DNA of 9,887 nt from an uncultured Lentisphaeria bacterium (GTDB lineage Bacteria > Verrucomicrobiota > Lentisphaeria > Victivallales > Victivallaceae). The first letter of the stretch is position 1; every line of letters starts with the position of its first letter. The notes under the pieces were generated by a model that saw only the letters and a list, made by a program, of their open reading frames with translations, made no database searches and was not told where the DNA came from. A program made the translations under genes and the position numbers. The DNA lies in contig CALABZ010000214.1 of NCBI GenBank assembly GCA_937888615.1, positions 1 to 9,887 on the forward strand, read 5' to 3'. Below, piece after piece: positions 1-6,946 of the stretch.

Positions 1-612
1 GGCCAGTTCCTTTTCCGTCACATTAAGTTTGCCGGAAGTCATAGCCAGCCCGAGTTCGGTTTCGCGGATTTTCCCCATCGAAAGCTTCAATTCATTTTCT
101 TTTGTCGCAAGCTGGGTGCTTGTCCGCTTGGCCTCTTCCTTCGACTTCTGCAAGTCAACGCTCAATGCCACAAGCTGAGTGCGCGACTGGGTTAACTCCG
201 AACTCAGTACCTCATGGCGAGCCTGGGCCAGGTTCAACTGTTTTTCCTTCTCGGTCAGAACCGTCTGGGCCTTGCGGAGTTCCGCCTCCTTGCCGGAGGA
301 TTCACGCCGCGCCTGAGCCAGAATCTGCTGGAGACGCTCCAGTTCAGCCTTCAGGCGGGCACGTTCAGCCGCCAGCTTGGCTTTGTCGTTTTCAAGCTCG
401 GCCTTATCGACTTCCAGTCCTTTTTTCTCCTGTTGAACCTGAGCCCGTTTGGCAAGCTCCTCCCGCATCTGATCCAGATAGGCATTTCGGGTGACTTGCG
501 CAGTAGCCTGCACCACCCTGCCGCGAGGTGCCGGATCTCCGGTCCCGGTAGCCAGCGACAAGGCGGAAAGCACCAGAAAATCGCATATGATAATCAGGAT
601 CGACCGATTCAC
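1..612 (-). CDS. Membrane-anchored coiled-coil protein, MotB/ExbD-like N-terminus (partial)
   Basis: The frame is open from a GTG at 612 to the window edge, 204 codons with no stop, so the C-terminus is missing. The GTG overlaps the TGA of the upstream gene by 4 bases and has a GGAG about 9 bases before it, so the two are probably translationally coupled. Residues 4-21 form one hydrophobic helix containing a lone acidic residue, Asp11, in the string ICDFLVLSALSL. This resembles the ADFMTAMMAFF stretch of MotB, where the Asp carries the ion. A short Gly/Pro linker follows. From about residue 45 to the edge the protein is Lys/Glu/Gln/Ala/Leu-rich heptad sequence, a long coiled coil. Family knowledge suggests the coil lies in the periplasm if the N-terminus is inside. 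I do not recognise a named family. The partner role is inferred from the Asp-bearing helix and from the gene next door. An ordinary coiled-coil membrane protein is the alternative. Confidence 0.8.
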   Translation of the reverse strand, partial: MNRSILIIICDFLVLSALSLATGTGDPAPRGRVVQATAQVTRNAYLDQMREELAKRAQVQQEKKGLEVDKAELENDKAKLAAERARLKAELERLQQILAQARRESSGKEAELRKAQTVLTEKEKQLNLAQARHEVLSSELTQSRTQLVALSVDLQKSKEEAKRTSTQLATKENELKLSMGKIRETELGLAMTSGKLNVTEKELA

Positions 613-1145
613 TCTTTACCGGCTCCATTTTTGGTGATGAGCTTTTGTTTCAACGGATATTGGAGAGCCAGACGCAGAAATACGCTGAAAATAATCCCCA
701 CCAGGGTGGACGAATAGGCGATCAGTTTGCTGATCGACGGATTGAACGTGATGACGATGAACGCCGAAACCGTCCCGAACAGCCCGAAATAAAGGGGCAG
801 ATCGAGGAAAATATCGGCATTCTCCAGTTTTTTCACCCGTACCTCATATATTTCCTTGCTGATCCGGATGCCGTTGAAAACCCAGAACGCGGTAATGAAC
901 GCGAATCCCTGGATCAGCAGGACGAAAATCAGAATAAAAAAGGAAAGTTTGGCCGTAATCTCCGCATTGGTTCCGGCAACGCCGGCAGCGGGACTGCCGC
1001 TTTGGACTTCGGTGACAATTCCTCCTTCGAACAACGAACGGAAAAACTCATTGCTGTTGTAAAAGTACAACATCGACAGCGTGATTACCAAAGCCAACCC
1101 CACGTAAACGGAGATCATGCCGATCCATTTCCATATTTTATTCAT
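609..1145 (-). CDS. MotA/TolQ/ExbB-like four-helix membrane protein
   Basis: This is a 178-residue inner-membrane protein with hydrophobic helices at about 5-29, 66-90, 113-133 and 140-162. The loop between helices 2 and 3 is basic (RVKK), which places the N-terminus inside, the topology of MotA. Helix 3 begins with GLFGT (121-125), matching the GLLGT signature of ExbB and TolQ. Helix 4 carries SSTLVG (145-150), where ExbB has its second channel threonine in a TxxG-type context. The cytoplasmic loop is only about 20 residues, much shorter than in MotA, so the part that contacts a flagellar rotor is absent. The gene starts 14 bases after secDF; the closest Shine-Dalgarno-like sequence (GAGG) is rather far, about 12 bases upstream. 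It overlaps the next gene by 4 bases. A proton or sodium channel subunit paired with that gene is an inference. A plain hypothetical membrane protein is the fallback. Confidence 0.78.
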   Translation of the reverse strand: MNKIWKWIGMISVYVGLALVITLSMLYFYNSNEFFRSLFEGGIVTEVQSGSPAAGVAGTNAEITAKLSFFILIFVLLIQGFAFITAFWVFNGIRISKEIYEVRVKKLENADIFLDLPLYFGLFGTVSAFIVITFNPSISKLIAYSSTLVGIIFSVFLRLALQYPLKQKLITKNGAGKE

Positions 1146-1159
1146 AATATCACTTTACC

Positions 1160-3706
1160 TCAGGCCTTTTGTATTTTCTTATCGCCATGCCACCAAGCGA
1201 TCAGACTGGTACAGACATACATGGACGAGAAGAACCCGACCACAATACCGATCGCCATCATGAACACGAAGTCGTTGATCGACACCCCGCCGAAGAAGTA
1301 CATGATGACCAGCACCAGCAACGTGGAAGCCGAAGTCAAAATGTTACGACTGAGCGTTTGATTGATACTTAAGTTGATCAACGGCCAGAAAGTCGGAGCG
1401 GCGCCGCTGTTCACATCCTCGCGAATACGGTCGAAGATCACGATGGTATTATTGATCGAATAACCGATAATCGTCAGGATCGAAGCCACCACCGGCAATG
1501 AAATCTGACGTCCGCAGACCAGATAGATCCCGATACTGATAATCACGTCGTGCAACAAACCGAGCACCGCCGCAAAACCGTAGTTGAACTCGAAGCGAAG
1601 CGCCACGTAAAACATAATACCGATAAAGGCGATCATACAGGCGATCAGGGCCATCTTGGTGAACTGCCAGCCGACCAGACCACCTACCGAATTTTCCTGC
1701 GCACCGGAGAAACCGGCCTGCGGGAACTTGGCGGTCAATACCTGCATCAGCCGGGCGCTGTCCGCCGCCGCATCGCTGTTATCGATATTTTTTTCATCGG
1801 AAGCAGGCACCACGATTTCAAGCTTCTTATCGGAGCCGCCCGTAGTGGATTTGTAGGCTATGCGGGTCTGCTGATAACCAGCTTGATTCAAAGCCTGTTC
1901 AATATCTTTCTGCGGAACCATGGTCTTGTAATCGAAGGTAATCTGCTGGCCGCCGGTAAAGTCGATGCTGAACACCGAATTGCCGCGCACCAGCGCAACC
2001 ACAATACTGGCCACAATCAATGTCCCGGTAACGATGAAAACGATTTTGCGGTATTCGATGAATTTGAAATTGGAATCGGCGAAGAATTCCATCATATTCA
2101 GGTGTTTAAGCGGCTTGATGCGATTCATGATGTCAAAAATCAGGCGTGTCAGGAACAACGCGGTGAACATGCTGGCGACAATCCCCAGGCACAGGGTCAC
2201 GGCGAAACCTTTCACGGCGCCCGATCCGAAATACATCAGGATCAGACCGACGAAGAACGTCGTCAAGTTCGAGTCCAGAATAACCGTAAACGCCCGGCTG
2301 TAACCGATGTCGATGGCGTTCATGATATTTCGTCCCGCTTTTATTTCCTCTCGAATGCGTTCGTAAATCAGCACATTGGCGTCGATGGACATCCCGATGG
2401 TCAGGATGATGCCGCCGATACCGGGCAAGGTAAGCGTAGAATCAAACGCCGCCATGGCGCCGACCAGAATAATGAAGTTGCAGCCGACGGCAATGATGGC
2501 GACCACCCCGGCCAGCCGGTAGTAGATCAGCATAAAAACCGCCACCAGCACCAGCGCGATGGTACCGCTGAAAATCCCCTGCCGGACGTTGTCCGCGCCG
2601 AGGGTCGGGTCTGTATCGAACATCCCGTCGATACGAATCTGCAGCGGCAGGCTGCCGCTGTTCAAGGCGTTGGAAATATTCTGAATTTCTTCCATTGAGA
2701 AACGACCGGTGATCTGGGCATTGCCTCCGGTAATCGCATTCTGGATATTCGGAGCGCAGTAGAATTTGCCGTCAAGCACGATGGCGAGGCGGCGCCCCAC
2801 ATTTTCCGATGTAATCCGGGCGAATTCCTCCGCGCCTTTGGTATTGAAACGCAGGGAAATCAGACGCTGGCCGTATTGGTCGACCTGGGGCTGGGCTTCC
2901 GCGACGCCTTTGCCGTCCATCACATAGTTTTTCAAGTTCAGAAATACGTAATCTTTTTCCATCTTGCCGTTCCGGCCGGTGGAATCAGCCGACATCAGGG
3001 TATAGCCGAGCGGCATCGTAAAGTTTTTCGGATCATCCAAGTAATTCTTTAACCAGGTCCCATTTTCTTCCGGAACCAGGTAGAAGCGGAGTTTGGCGCT
3101 CATTTTGATGAGGTCGCGCAGTTTCAGCTTTTCGTCCTTGGTTACGACCGGGACTCTGAGCGAGATGAAGCGTCCGCCGGCGGGGGAAATTTCCGATTCG
3201 AAAATCTTCTGTCCTTCCATACGGGTACGGAGGGTTTCGATGGCCTGGTCGCGATAATAATCGAAGCGTTCGGCGGCGTCGATTTTCGTCTTATGACCAT
3301 CTTTGTCGTATACTTCCCGGGTTTCGGGAATCAGTTCCAGTAGGAATTCGACCCCGCCGTTCAGGTCAAGCCCAAAGCGAATCGAACTGCTTGATTTTTT
3401 GCGAACCAGGCTGATTACATCGCGATTATCCTGCAGGTCCTGGCCTTTGACCAGCGGAGTCAGGTTTACACCTTTGCTGGTCGCCACATCCAGAATGGCC
3501 TGGGAAGGATAAAGGGAGGCATCTTTTTTCTGCCTGTTCTGAGCTTCAACGATTACTTCTTCAAGCACCGGATCGTTGGGGTTCTTGGCTGTCGACTTCA
3601 AGGTCTGGTAAAAATCGCGCGGCGCCAACGGGTACATTGATGCCCCGAAAACCACCAGCACGACCAGTGCAATTATCAGACGCAATACAAACGGACGTTT
3701 ATTCAT
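1160..3706 (-). CDS. secDF: Protein translocase subunit SecDF (SecD-SecF fusion)
   Basis: SecDF is an inner-membrane RND-type protein that uses the proton gradient to help SecYEG complete protein export. The 848-residue product contains both halves. The SecD half has helix 1 at about 7-25, the FGLDLNGG motif at 111-118, a large periplasmic head (P1) to about 375, and a helix bundle with ILTIGMSIDANVLIYERIREE, in which Asp442 is the conserved proton-carrying residue. The SecF half starts near 550, with IDFTGG at 581-586 and GYSINNTIVIFDRIRE from 748; Arg787 in QTLSR is the conserved SecF arginine. Asn753 stands where SecF proteins usually have Asp. I chose the ATG at 3706, which has GGAG six bases upstream; the GTG at 3718 lies inside that ribosome binding site. 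It is 24 bases after yajC. Two genes as in E. coli are replaced here by one fused gene, as in many other bacteria. Confidence 0.97.
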   Translation of the reverse strand: MNKRPFVLRLIIALVVLVVFGASMYPLAPRDFYQTLKSTAKNPNDPVLEEVIVEAQNRQKKDASLYPSQAILDVATSKGVNLTPLVKGQDLQDNRDVISLVRKKSSSSIRFGLDLNGGVEFLLELIPETREVYDKDGHKTKIDAAERFDYYRDQAIETLRTRMEGQKIFESEISPAGGRFISLRVPVVTKDEKLKLRDLIKMSAKLRFYLVPEENGTWLKNYLDDPKNFTMPLGYTLMSADSTGRNGKMEKDYVFLNLKNYVMDGKGVAEAQPQVDQYGQRLISLRFNTKGAEEFARITSENVGRRLAIVLDGKFYCAPNIQNAITGGNAQITGRFSMEEIQNISNALNSGSLPLQIRIDGMFDTDPTLGADNVRQGIFSGTIALVLVAVFMLIYYRLAGVVAIIAVGCNFIILVGAMAAFDSTLTLPGIGGIILTIGMSIDANVLIYERIREEIKAGRNIMNAIDIGYSRAFTVILDSNLTTFFVGLILMYFGSGAVKGFAVTLCLGIVASMFTALFLTRLIFDIMNRIKPLKHLNMMEFFADSNFKFIEYRKIVFIVTGTLIVASIVVALVRGNSVFSIDFTGGQQITFDYKTMVPQKDIEQALNQAGYQQTRIAYKSTTGGSDKKLEIVVPASDEKNIDNSDAAADSARLMQVLTAKFPQAGFSGAQENSVGGLVGWQFTKMALIACMIAFIGIMFYVALRFEFNYGFAAVLGLLHDVIISIGIYLVCGRQISLPVVASILTIIGYSINNTIVIFDRIREDVNSGAAPTFWPLINLSINQTLSRNILTSASTLLVLVIMYFFGGVSINDFVFMMAIGIVVGFFSSMYVCTSLIAWWHGDKKIQKA

Positions 3707-3712
3707 CTGTTT

Positions 3713-3716
3713 CTCC
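3713..3716 (-). promoter_or_regulatory. Ribosome binding site that sets the secDF start
   Basis: GGAG lies six bases before the ATG at 3706. It overlaps an in-frame GTG at 3718, whose own upstream AGGA is only a few bases away, so the ATG is the better start and the protein begins MNKRP. Confidence 0.6.
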
Positions 3717-3730
3717 ACCGATCCTGCAGG

Positions 3731-4111
3731 TTATTTGCCTTCAGTTTTGTTTTCTTCGTCAACGGAGGCGCTAACACCGCTCTTGGCGACTTCCACCCGG
3801 GTGTCCTTGGCGATTTCAACGATAAAAGTTTTGTCCTTGACTTCGACGATATTGCCATAGAGGCCGCCGGCAAGAATCACTCTGGAACCTTTCTGCAGGC
3901 CGTTCAGCATCTGCTGGTGCCGCTCGCGCTGTTTTTTCTGGCCGCGGCTGGAAATCCAGATCAGGGCGACCATCATGACCAGCAGGGGAATCCAGATCAA
4001 AAATCCGCCCTCGGGACTGCGCTGGGCGGTTTCGGCGGCAGCTCCGGCGGCAGGGGCCGCGGTCGTTGCCGGTGTTTGTGCTTGAGCTAAAACAGTGAGC
4101 ATATTAAGCAT
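3731..4111 (-). CDS. yajC: Sec translocon accessory protein YajC
   Basis: YajC is a small single-helix inner-membrane protein that associates with SecD and SecF. The product has 126 residues, close to the usual 85-130. An Ala/Thr/Pro-rich N-terminal segment (about 10-32) precedes one transmembrane helix at about 36-54. A basic cytoplasmic stretch (RGQKKQRERHQQML) follows, matching the position of RPQQKRxKEHKKLM in E. coli. The hallmark KGSRVILAGGLYG segment ends near residue 86, and a beta-rich tail follows. AAGGA lies about eight bases before the ATG. It is the first gene of the operon and reads into secDF with a 24-base gap. The extended Ala-rich N-terminus is longer than in E. coli. Identity rests on the helix, the GGLxG motif and the secDF neighbour. 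Confidence 0.95.
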   Translation of the reverse strand: MLNMLTVLAQAQTPATTAAPAAGAAAETAQRSPEGGFLIWIPLLVMMVALIWISSRGQKKQRERHQQMLNGLQKGSRVILAGGLYGNIVEVKDKTFIVEIAKDTRVEVAKSGVSASVDEENKTEGK

Positions 4112-4162
4112 TTTCGTTTTCCTTCATCGTTATTTGGTAGTTCTAACTTGAAATATCAGAAC

Positions 4163-4190
4163 AAAATACATCAAAAATAGCGAATAGCAA
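4163..4190 (-). promoter_or_regulatory. Candidate promoter for the yajC-secDF operon
   Basis: Read on the minus strand, TTGCTA (4190-4185) and TATTTT (4168-4163) are separated by 16 bases, within the AT-rich gap upstream of yajC. This would give a leader of about 45 bases. Both boxes deviate from consensus. The perfect AT inverted repeat AAAATTTGAATTTT at 4205-4218 lies just upstream and could act as an UP-type element. This is inference only. Confidence 0.3.
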
Positions 4191-4231
4191 GCATAAGTTA
4201 CAGCAAAATTTGAATTTTATGCCGAAACCGG

Positions 4232-4246
4232 CGGCCGTTCCGGCCG
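4232..4246 (-). terminator. GC-rich hairpin after the transporter gene
   Basis: CGGCCG is repeated around a three-base loop and forms a perfect six-pair GC stem 16 bases after the stop of the transporter gene. On the minus strand only TTT follows, not a long T run, so it is a weak intrinsic terminator candidate. It could also simply separate the transporter transcript from the yajC operon. Confidence 0.3.
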
Positions 4247-4261
4247 GGAAATGGAGGTCCT

Positions 4262-5458
4262 TCAACGATTGATGCGATTCGAATAGTAAATGCCGGGAAG
4301 CATCAATAACGTCGAGGCCAACAACGGCACCATATACGTCCCCGTCCATTCGTAAAGCCACGCCCCGATCATCCCGCACAGCAGCAGCGGCGGTGCCATC
4401 GCAATCGACATGAACGCACTCCCCTTGGCCCGCAGGCGCTTGCCGGGCAACCCGATGATCATGCTCGACGCCACCGAGTTCCAGCAATCCTTGGCAAAGC
4501 CGAACAGGAAAAAAACAAGCAACGCCGTCGGAATATTGTAACAGAATATCGTCAAAATGAACGTAACCATATAGCAGGCCAGCGAAATGATCTGCGCATG
4601 TCTCAACGGAAAACGGTTGCTCCAGTAAATCGTGAAAAAATTGCCGGCGATCGCACCGATCACCACCATCACCGTGAAGATCCCCAGCCAACTGTTGTCC
4701 AACCCCAGGTCTTCGCAGATTTTAACCGGAATAAAGGCGATGCTGATGTAGGTGGCGCCGAAAAATATCCGGGCAATCGTGAAATTTATGATGTCTTTAT
4801 TGCGCACCACCTCCCAATAACTCGGCACCAGCGTCGTGGTACGCGGCTTGACGCTCACACTCCGGGGTTCCCGTATCCGGCTCATGAAATAGAGGGAAGC
4901 CATGATCATGAGCCCGGCGATCATAAAAAGCGCCCCGAATCCGCCACGCCCCGGAAACCACTCCAGAATGTATTTGATCATGAACCCGACCAGAATCCCC
5001 AGCAGCGAAGTAATGCCGAAGCGAATCGCAAACAGCCGGGGAATATAGCGGGACGGGACCGTGTTGCCGCACATCGAATTCCAGAACGGCGCGATAATCC
5101 CGGTGAAAAGCCCCATCCACACCACCGAAATCAGAATCGAATACACAATCACCGTATTGTCCGAACAGAACCAGGCGACCAGCGCCACCAGCGGAAACGC
5201 AATTCGCTGAATCGCGCAGACCGGCACCAGAAAAGGCAGTTTGTACTTGATCCGATCCGAACGCCCCGCAATGAACACCGTCGGCAAAGCACTGACGAAA
5301 AGGAACAGCACCGGCGTAAGCGCAATCATCATCGGCGACCCGCCCAGGGATTCGACGATCTTCGGCATGACGGTTTCGTAACTGACGAAACTGATCCCGG
5401 TCAAGTACAAAACGCCCTCAATCGTATGAAGCGTGAAATTGTCGGTTTTGTGCGCCAT
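4262..5458 (-). CDS. Major facilitator superfamily (MFS) transporter
   Basis: The 398-residue product is almost entirely hydrophobic, with about twelve predicted membrane helices in two halves joined by a basic central loop (around RIREPRSVSVKPRTTT). The loop after helix 2 reads AGRSDRIKYKLP (about 64-75), a variant of the MFS motif A (GxxxDRxGRR). A second basic loop, GLPGKRLRAKG, sits at the equivalent place in the C-terminal half. I chose the ATG at 5458, which has AAGG six bases upstream; the ATG eight codons further out abuts its AGGGA with no spacing. The gene is divergent from a GntR/LacI-type regulator and close to a secreted glycosidase, so import of a sugar or oligosaccharide is the likely job. 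The substrate and the coupling ion cannot be read. No signal for a specific MFS subfamily was recognised. Confidence 0.88.
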   Translation of the reverse strand: MAHKTDNFTLHTIEGVLYLTGISFVSYETVMPKIVESLGGSPMMIALTPVLFLFVSALPTVFIAGRSDRIKYKLPFLVPVCAIQRIAFPLVALVAWFCSDNTVIVYSILISVVWMGLFTGIIAPFWNSMCGNTVPSRYIPRLFAIRFGITSLLGILVGFMIKYILEWFPGRGGFGALFMIAGLMIMASLYFMSRIREPRSVSVKPRTTTLVPSYWEVVRNKDIINFTIARIFFGATYISIAFIPVKICEDLGLDNSWLGIFTVMVVIGAIAGNFFTIYWSNRFPLRHAQIISLACYMVTFILTIFCYNIPTALLVFFLFGFAKDCWNSVASSMIIGLPGKRLRAKGSAFMSIAMAPPLLLCGMIGAWLYEWTGTYMVPLLASTLLMLPGIYYSNRINR

Positions 5459-5464
5459 GAAATA

Positions 5465-5468
5465 CCTT
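5465..5468 (-). promoter_or_regulatory. Ribosome binding site that sets the MFS start
   Basis: AAGG lies six bases before the ATG at 5458 on the minus strand. It favours a protein beginning MAHKTDN over the longer reading that starts at 5482. Confidence 0.5.
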
Positions 5469-5490
5469 ATAAGCAGATGCATTCCCTACT

Positions 5491-5520
5491 AATATATCAT
5501 GTCGCATTATCCAATACCAA
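5491..5520 (-). promoter_or_regulatory. Candidate promoter for the MFS gene
   Basis: On the minus strand TTGGTA (5520-5515) and TATATT (5496-5491) are separated by 18 bases. This places the transcript start about 25-30 bases before the ATG at 5458. TTGGTA is also the core of the repeat found at the regulator's own promoter, so the same protein might bind here. The match is short and could be chance. Confidence 0.35.
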
Positions 5521-5705
5521 CGCCGGTTTCATCAATCATCGCTAATTTTTCATCTTTTGGATGAGTTGAAATCCAGCAGTCTGTCGGACTGTTAGAAATG
5601 CCTCTTCGCCGGAATTTATGGGTAAAACAACGTATTTCCATCAGAATCTGTTGCTTCTTTCTACACTCGATGAACAATTTTTTTCATAAATTTTCAAATC
5701 CGCTA
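5521..5705. other. Divergent intergenic spacer between the MFS and GntR promoters
   Basis: No gene is visible in this stretch, which lies between the two divergent promoters. It holds two short hairpins: TCATC-TTTTG-GATGA at 5550-5564 and CAGTC-TGTCG-GACTG at 5577-5591. Neither is followed by a T run in a sensible direction. The rest is AT-rich, mainly after 5620. The hairpin arms could be protein binding sites, but nothing ties them to a regulator. Confidence 0.4.
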
Positions 5706-5734
5706 TTGATATATATTGGTAAATATGATATAAT
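5706..5734 (+). promoter_or_regulatory. Sigma70-type promoter of the GntR-type regulator gene
   Basis: TTGATA (5706-5711) and a perfect TATAAT (5729-5734) are separated by exactly 17 bases. Transcription would start near 5741, about 24 bases before the ATG at 5765. This is the best promoter match in the window and predicts strong basal activity unless it is repressed. Confidence 0.8.
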
Positions 5735-5744
5735 ATGGTAAATA
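5717..5744 (+). repeat. TGGTAAATA direct repeats around the -10 box, candidate operator
   Basis: TGGTAAATA occurs at 5717-5725 and again at 5736-5744, one copy before and one copy after the TATAAT box, 19 bases apart. The first copy also sits in the inverted repeat ATATT-GGTA-AATAT (5713-5726). Binding here would block RNA polymerase, so autorepression by the gene just downstream is plausible. The site is not proven. Confidence 0.45.
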
Positions 5745-5750
5745 AATTCA

Positions 5751-5756
5751 GAAAGG
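5751..5756 (+). promoter_or_regulatory. Ribosome binding site that sets the regulator start
   Basis: GAAAGG lies eight bases before the ATG at 5765. The in-frame ATG at 5735 has no Shine-Dalgarno sequence and would lie upstream of the predicted transcript start, so the shorter protein beginning MDFSF is preferred. Confidence 0.6.
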
Positions 5757-5764
5757 TAAAGTCG

Positions 5765-6835
5765 ATGGATTTTTCTTTTGTTCGAAAGAAATTGGCTGAA
5801 AGTCAACTGCCGATTTATGAAACCGTGATACGGACCATCCGGGAAGCCATTGAATCCGGAGAATTGCCTCCCGGATTCCGGCTTCCGTCCGACAAGGAAC
5901 TGGCCGCCGAATTCGGAATCAGCCACGTTACGCTGGGCCGCGCGCTCAATGAGTTGAGAGCACTCGGATTGCTCAAGCGCTGGCGTGCGCTCGGCACGTT
6001 CGTGAAGGAGTCTTTGCCGGATAAAATGGAACGCCGTCGCAATATCGCGATCGTCTTCGACTTCGCCAATGCGATCACCTTTCACCAGGAATCGTTTCTG
6101 GAGCTGCATAAAAAACTGGATGAGGCAGGATTGACGCTGCTTTTCTTTTCCTCGGGAGGCTCCTCCACCAAACAACTCACGCAGCTCAAGTCCATTGTTT
6201 GCGATACCTCGCTGAAGGGCTGTATTTTCTGGTCGATTTTAAATCCGGAACAGGCCCGGGAACTGATCCAGAAAACGCCTTCTTATTTCCCGCTCGTATT
6301 CATGGACAAGATTTATCCGGACCTTCGGCACGACGCCGCCACCTACGACAACTTTGTTTCGGCTCGCAAACTGGGAGGTTTCCTGCGGAAAAAGGCCCAA
6401 AGCATTACCTGGGTATTTTCCGAAGACCAGGAAGTATTAGGTTCGACGACGGATCGTTTCAACGGGCTCTGCGAAGGATTCGGGCCCCATGTGCGGAAAT
6501 GCAGACTCAGTGAAATGCCCGGTTCGGGAACGCCTTCCGGTTGTCTTGTTTTCTCTTCGGAAGCCATTTACGATGAGTATCGGACGAATTTCGGAGAGCC
6601 GAAGGAAGCTTATGCCTTCGCCTCCAGGGACGGGTATCCGGGAATCCGCTTTGATGTCCGGAGTATGGCGGACGCGGCGGTTTCCATCCTGCTGAGGCGG
6701 CTGAATGGAGACGACGCGCCGTTCATTCATCTTACAAGCAAATGGACGTTGAATCGGAATGCAATCGCTCCGGCTCCGACGAGCTTTGGATCAGGGGCCC
6801 ATTCTCGCCGGAGTACCCCCTGTGAAGAACTCTGA
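5765..6835 (+). CDS. GntR-family transcriptional regulator with LacI-like sensor domain
   Basis: The 356-residue product has an N-terminal winged helix of GntR type at about 16-82: IYETVIRTIREAIESGELPPG, then RLPSDKELAAEFGISHVTLGRALNEL as the helix-turn-helix and GTFV closing the wing. Residues 93 to about 335 look like a periplasmic-binding-protein fold of the LacI/GalR kind. They start IAIVFDF, include GCIFW and PLVFMDK, have the typical YDN near 204-206 before an ARKLGGFL helix, and end with a TSKWTLNRN strand. Such proteins bind DNA as dimers and release or hold it when a sugar is bound. The last 20 or so residues are Ser/Pro/Arg-rich and probably disordered. It is divergent from the MFS gene and upstream of the pilin-like gene and glycosidase, so it may control any of them. 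The effector is unknown. Confidence 0.92.
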   Translation: MDFSFVRKKLAESQLPIYETVIRTIREAIESGELPPGFRLPSDKELAAEFGISHVTLGRALNELRALGLLKRWRALGTFVKESLPDKMERRRNIAIVFDFANAITFHQESFLELHKKLDEAGLTLLFFSSGGSSTKQLTQLKSIVCDTSLKGCIFWSILNPEQARELIQKTPSYFPLVFMDKIYPDLRHDAATYDNFVSARKLGGFLRKKAQSITWVFSEDQEVLGSTTDRFNGLCEGFGPHVRKCRLSEMPGSGTPSGCLVFSSEAIYDEYRTNFGEPKEAYAFASRDGYPGIRFDVRSMADAAVSILLRRLNGDDAPFIHLTSKWTLNRNAIAPAPTSFGSGAHSRRSTPCEEL

Positions 6836-6878
6836 TTTTTAGACACTCCCGCGAGGGAAAAACGAAAATAGACCGTTA

Positions 6879-6893
6879 TGATTCCTGGAATCA
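6879..6893. promoter_or_regulatory. 15-base palindrome upstream of the pilin-like gene
   Basis: TGATTCC-T-GGAATCA is a perfect inverted repeat with a one-base centre, the size and symmetry of a dimeric regulator's operator. It overlaps the place where a -35 box would lie for the TATAAA at 6915-6920. It is not related in sequence to the TGGTAAATA repeats. The bound protein is not known. Confidence 0.4.
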
Positions 6894-6914
6894 ATAAGTT
6901 AAATGCAATGTAGT

Positions 6915-6920
6915 TATAAA
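6915..6920 (+). promoter_or_regulatory. Possible -10 box for the pilin-like gene
   Basis: TATAAA sits about 40 bases before the ATG at 6961. No good -35 box is seen 16-18 bases upstream, where the palindrome ends, so an activator or another sigma factor might be needed. The evidence is thin. Confidence 0.25.
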
Positions 6921-6946
6921 AATTTAGACAAAACCAATGATTATGA

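Noticed and set aside
404..628. Minus-strand frame of 74 codons overlapping the coiled-coil gene
   Set aside because: The alternative frame starting with GTG at 612 stays open to the edge and gives a membrane anchor plus coiled coil; the 74-codon frame gives nothing recognisable.
1..1145. The last two genes as a Zorya-type defence motor
   Set aside because: ZorA carries its long tail on the channel subunit and ZorB has a peptidoglycan-binding domain. Here the coil is on the Asp-bearing partner, the neighbours are Sec genes, and no defence effector gene is visible.
645..1361. Plus-strand open frame of 238 codons
   Set aside because: It is antisense to the MotA-like gene and the end of secDF, and its low-complexity polar product shows no motif.
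1550..2698. Long plus-strand open frame of 382 codons opposite secDF
   Set aside because: It lies wholly antisense to the well-supported secDF gene, and its product is rich in His, Gln, Asn and Arg with no domain, as expected of a shadow frame.
4143..4691. Minus-strand open frame of 182 codons overlapping the transporter
   Set aside because: It is out of frame with the transporter and runs into the intergenic region; no ribosome binding site or motif supports it.
4598..5545. Plus-strand open frame of 315 codons
   Set aside because: It is antisense to the MFS transporter. The product is dominated by His, Arg, Asn and Pro, and the transporter frame has clear membrane helices.
6847..6858. TCCC-GCGA-GGGA mini-hairpin after the regulator gene as a terminator
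   Set aside because: The stem has only four pairs, and an A-rich tract follows rather than a T run, so it does not meet the pattern of an intrinsic terminator on the plus strand.
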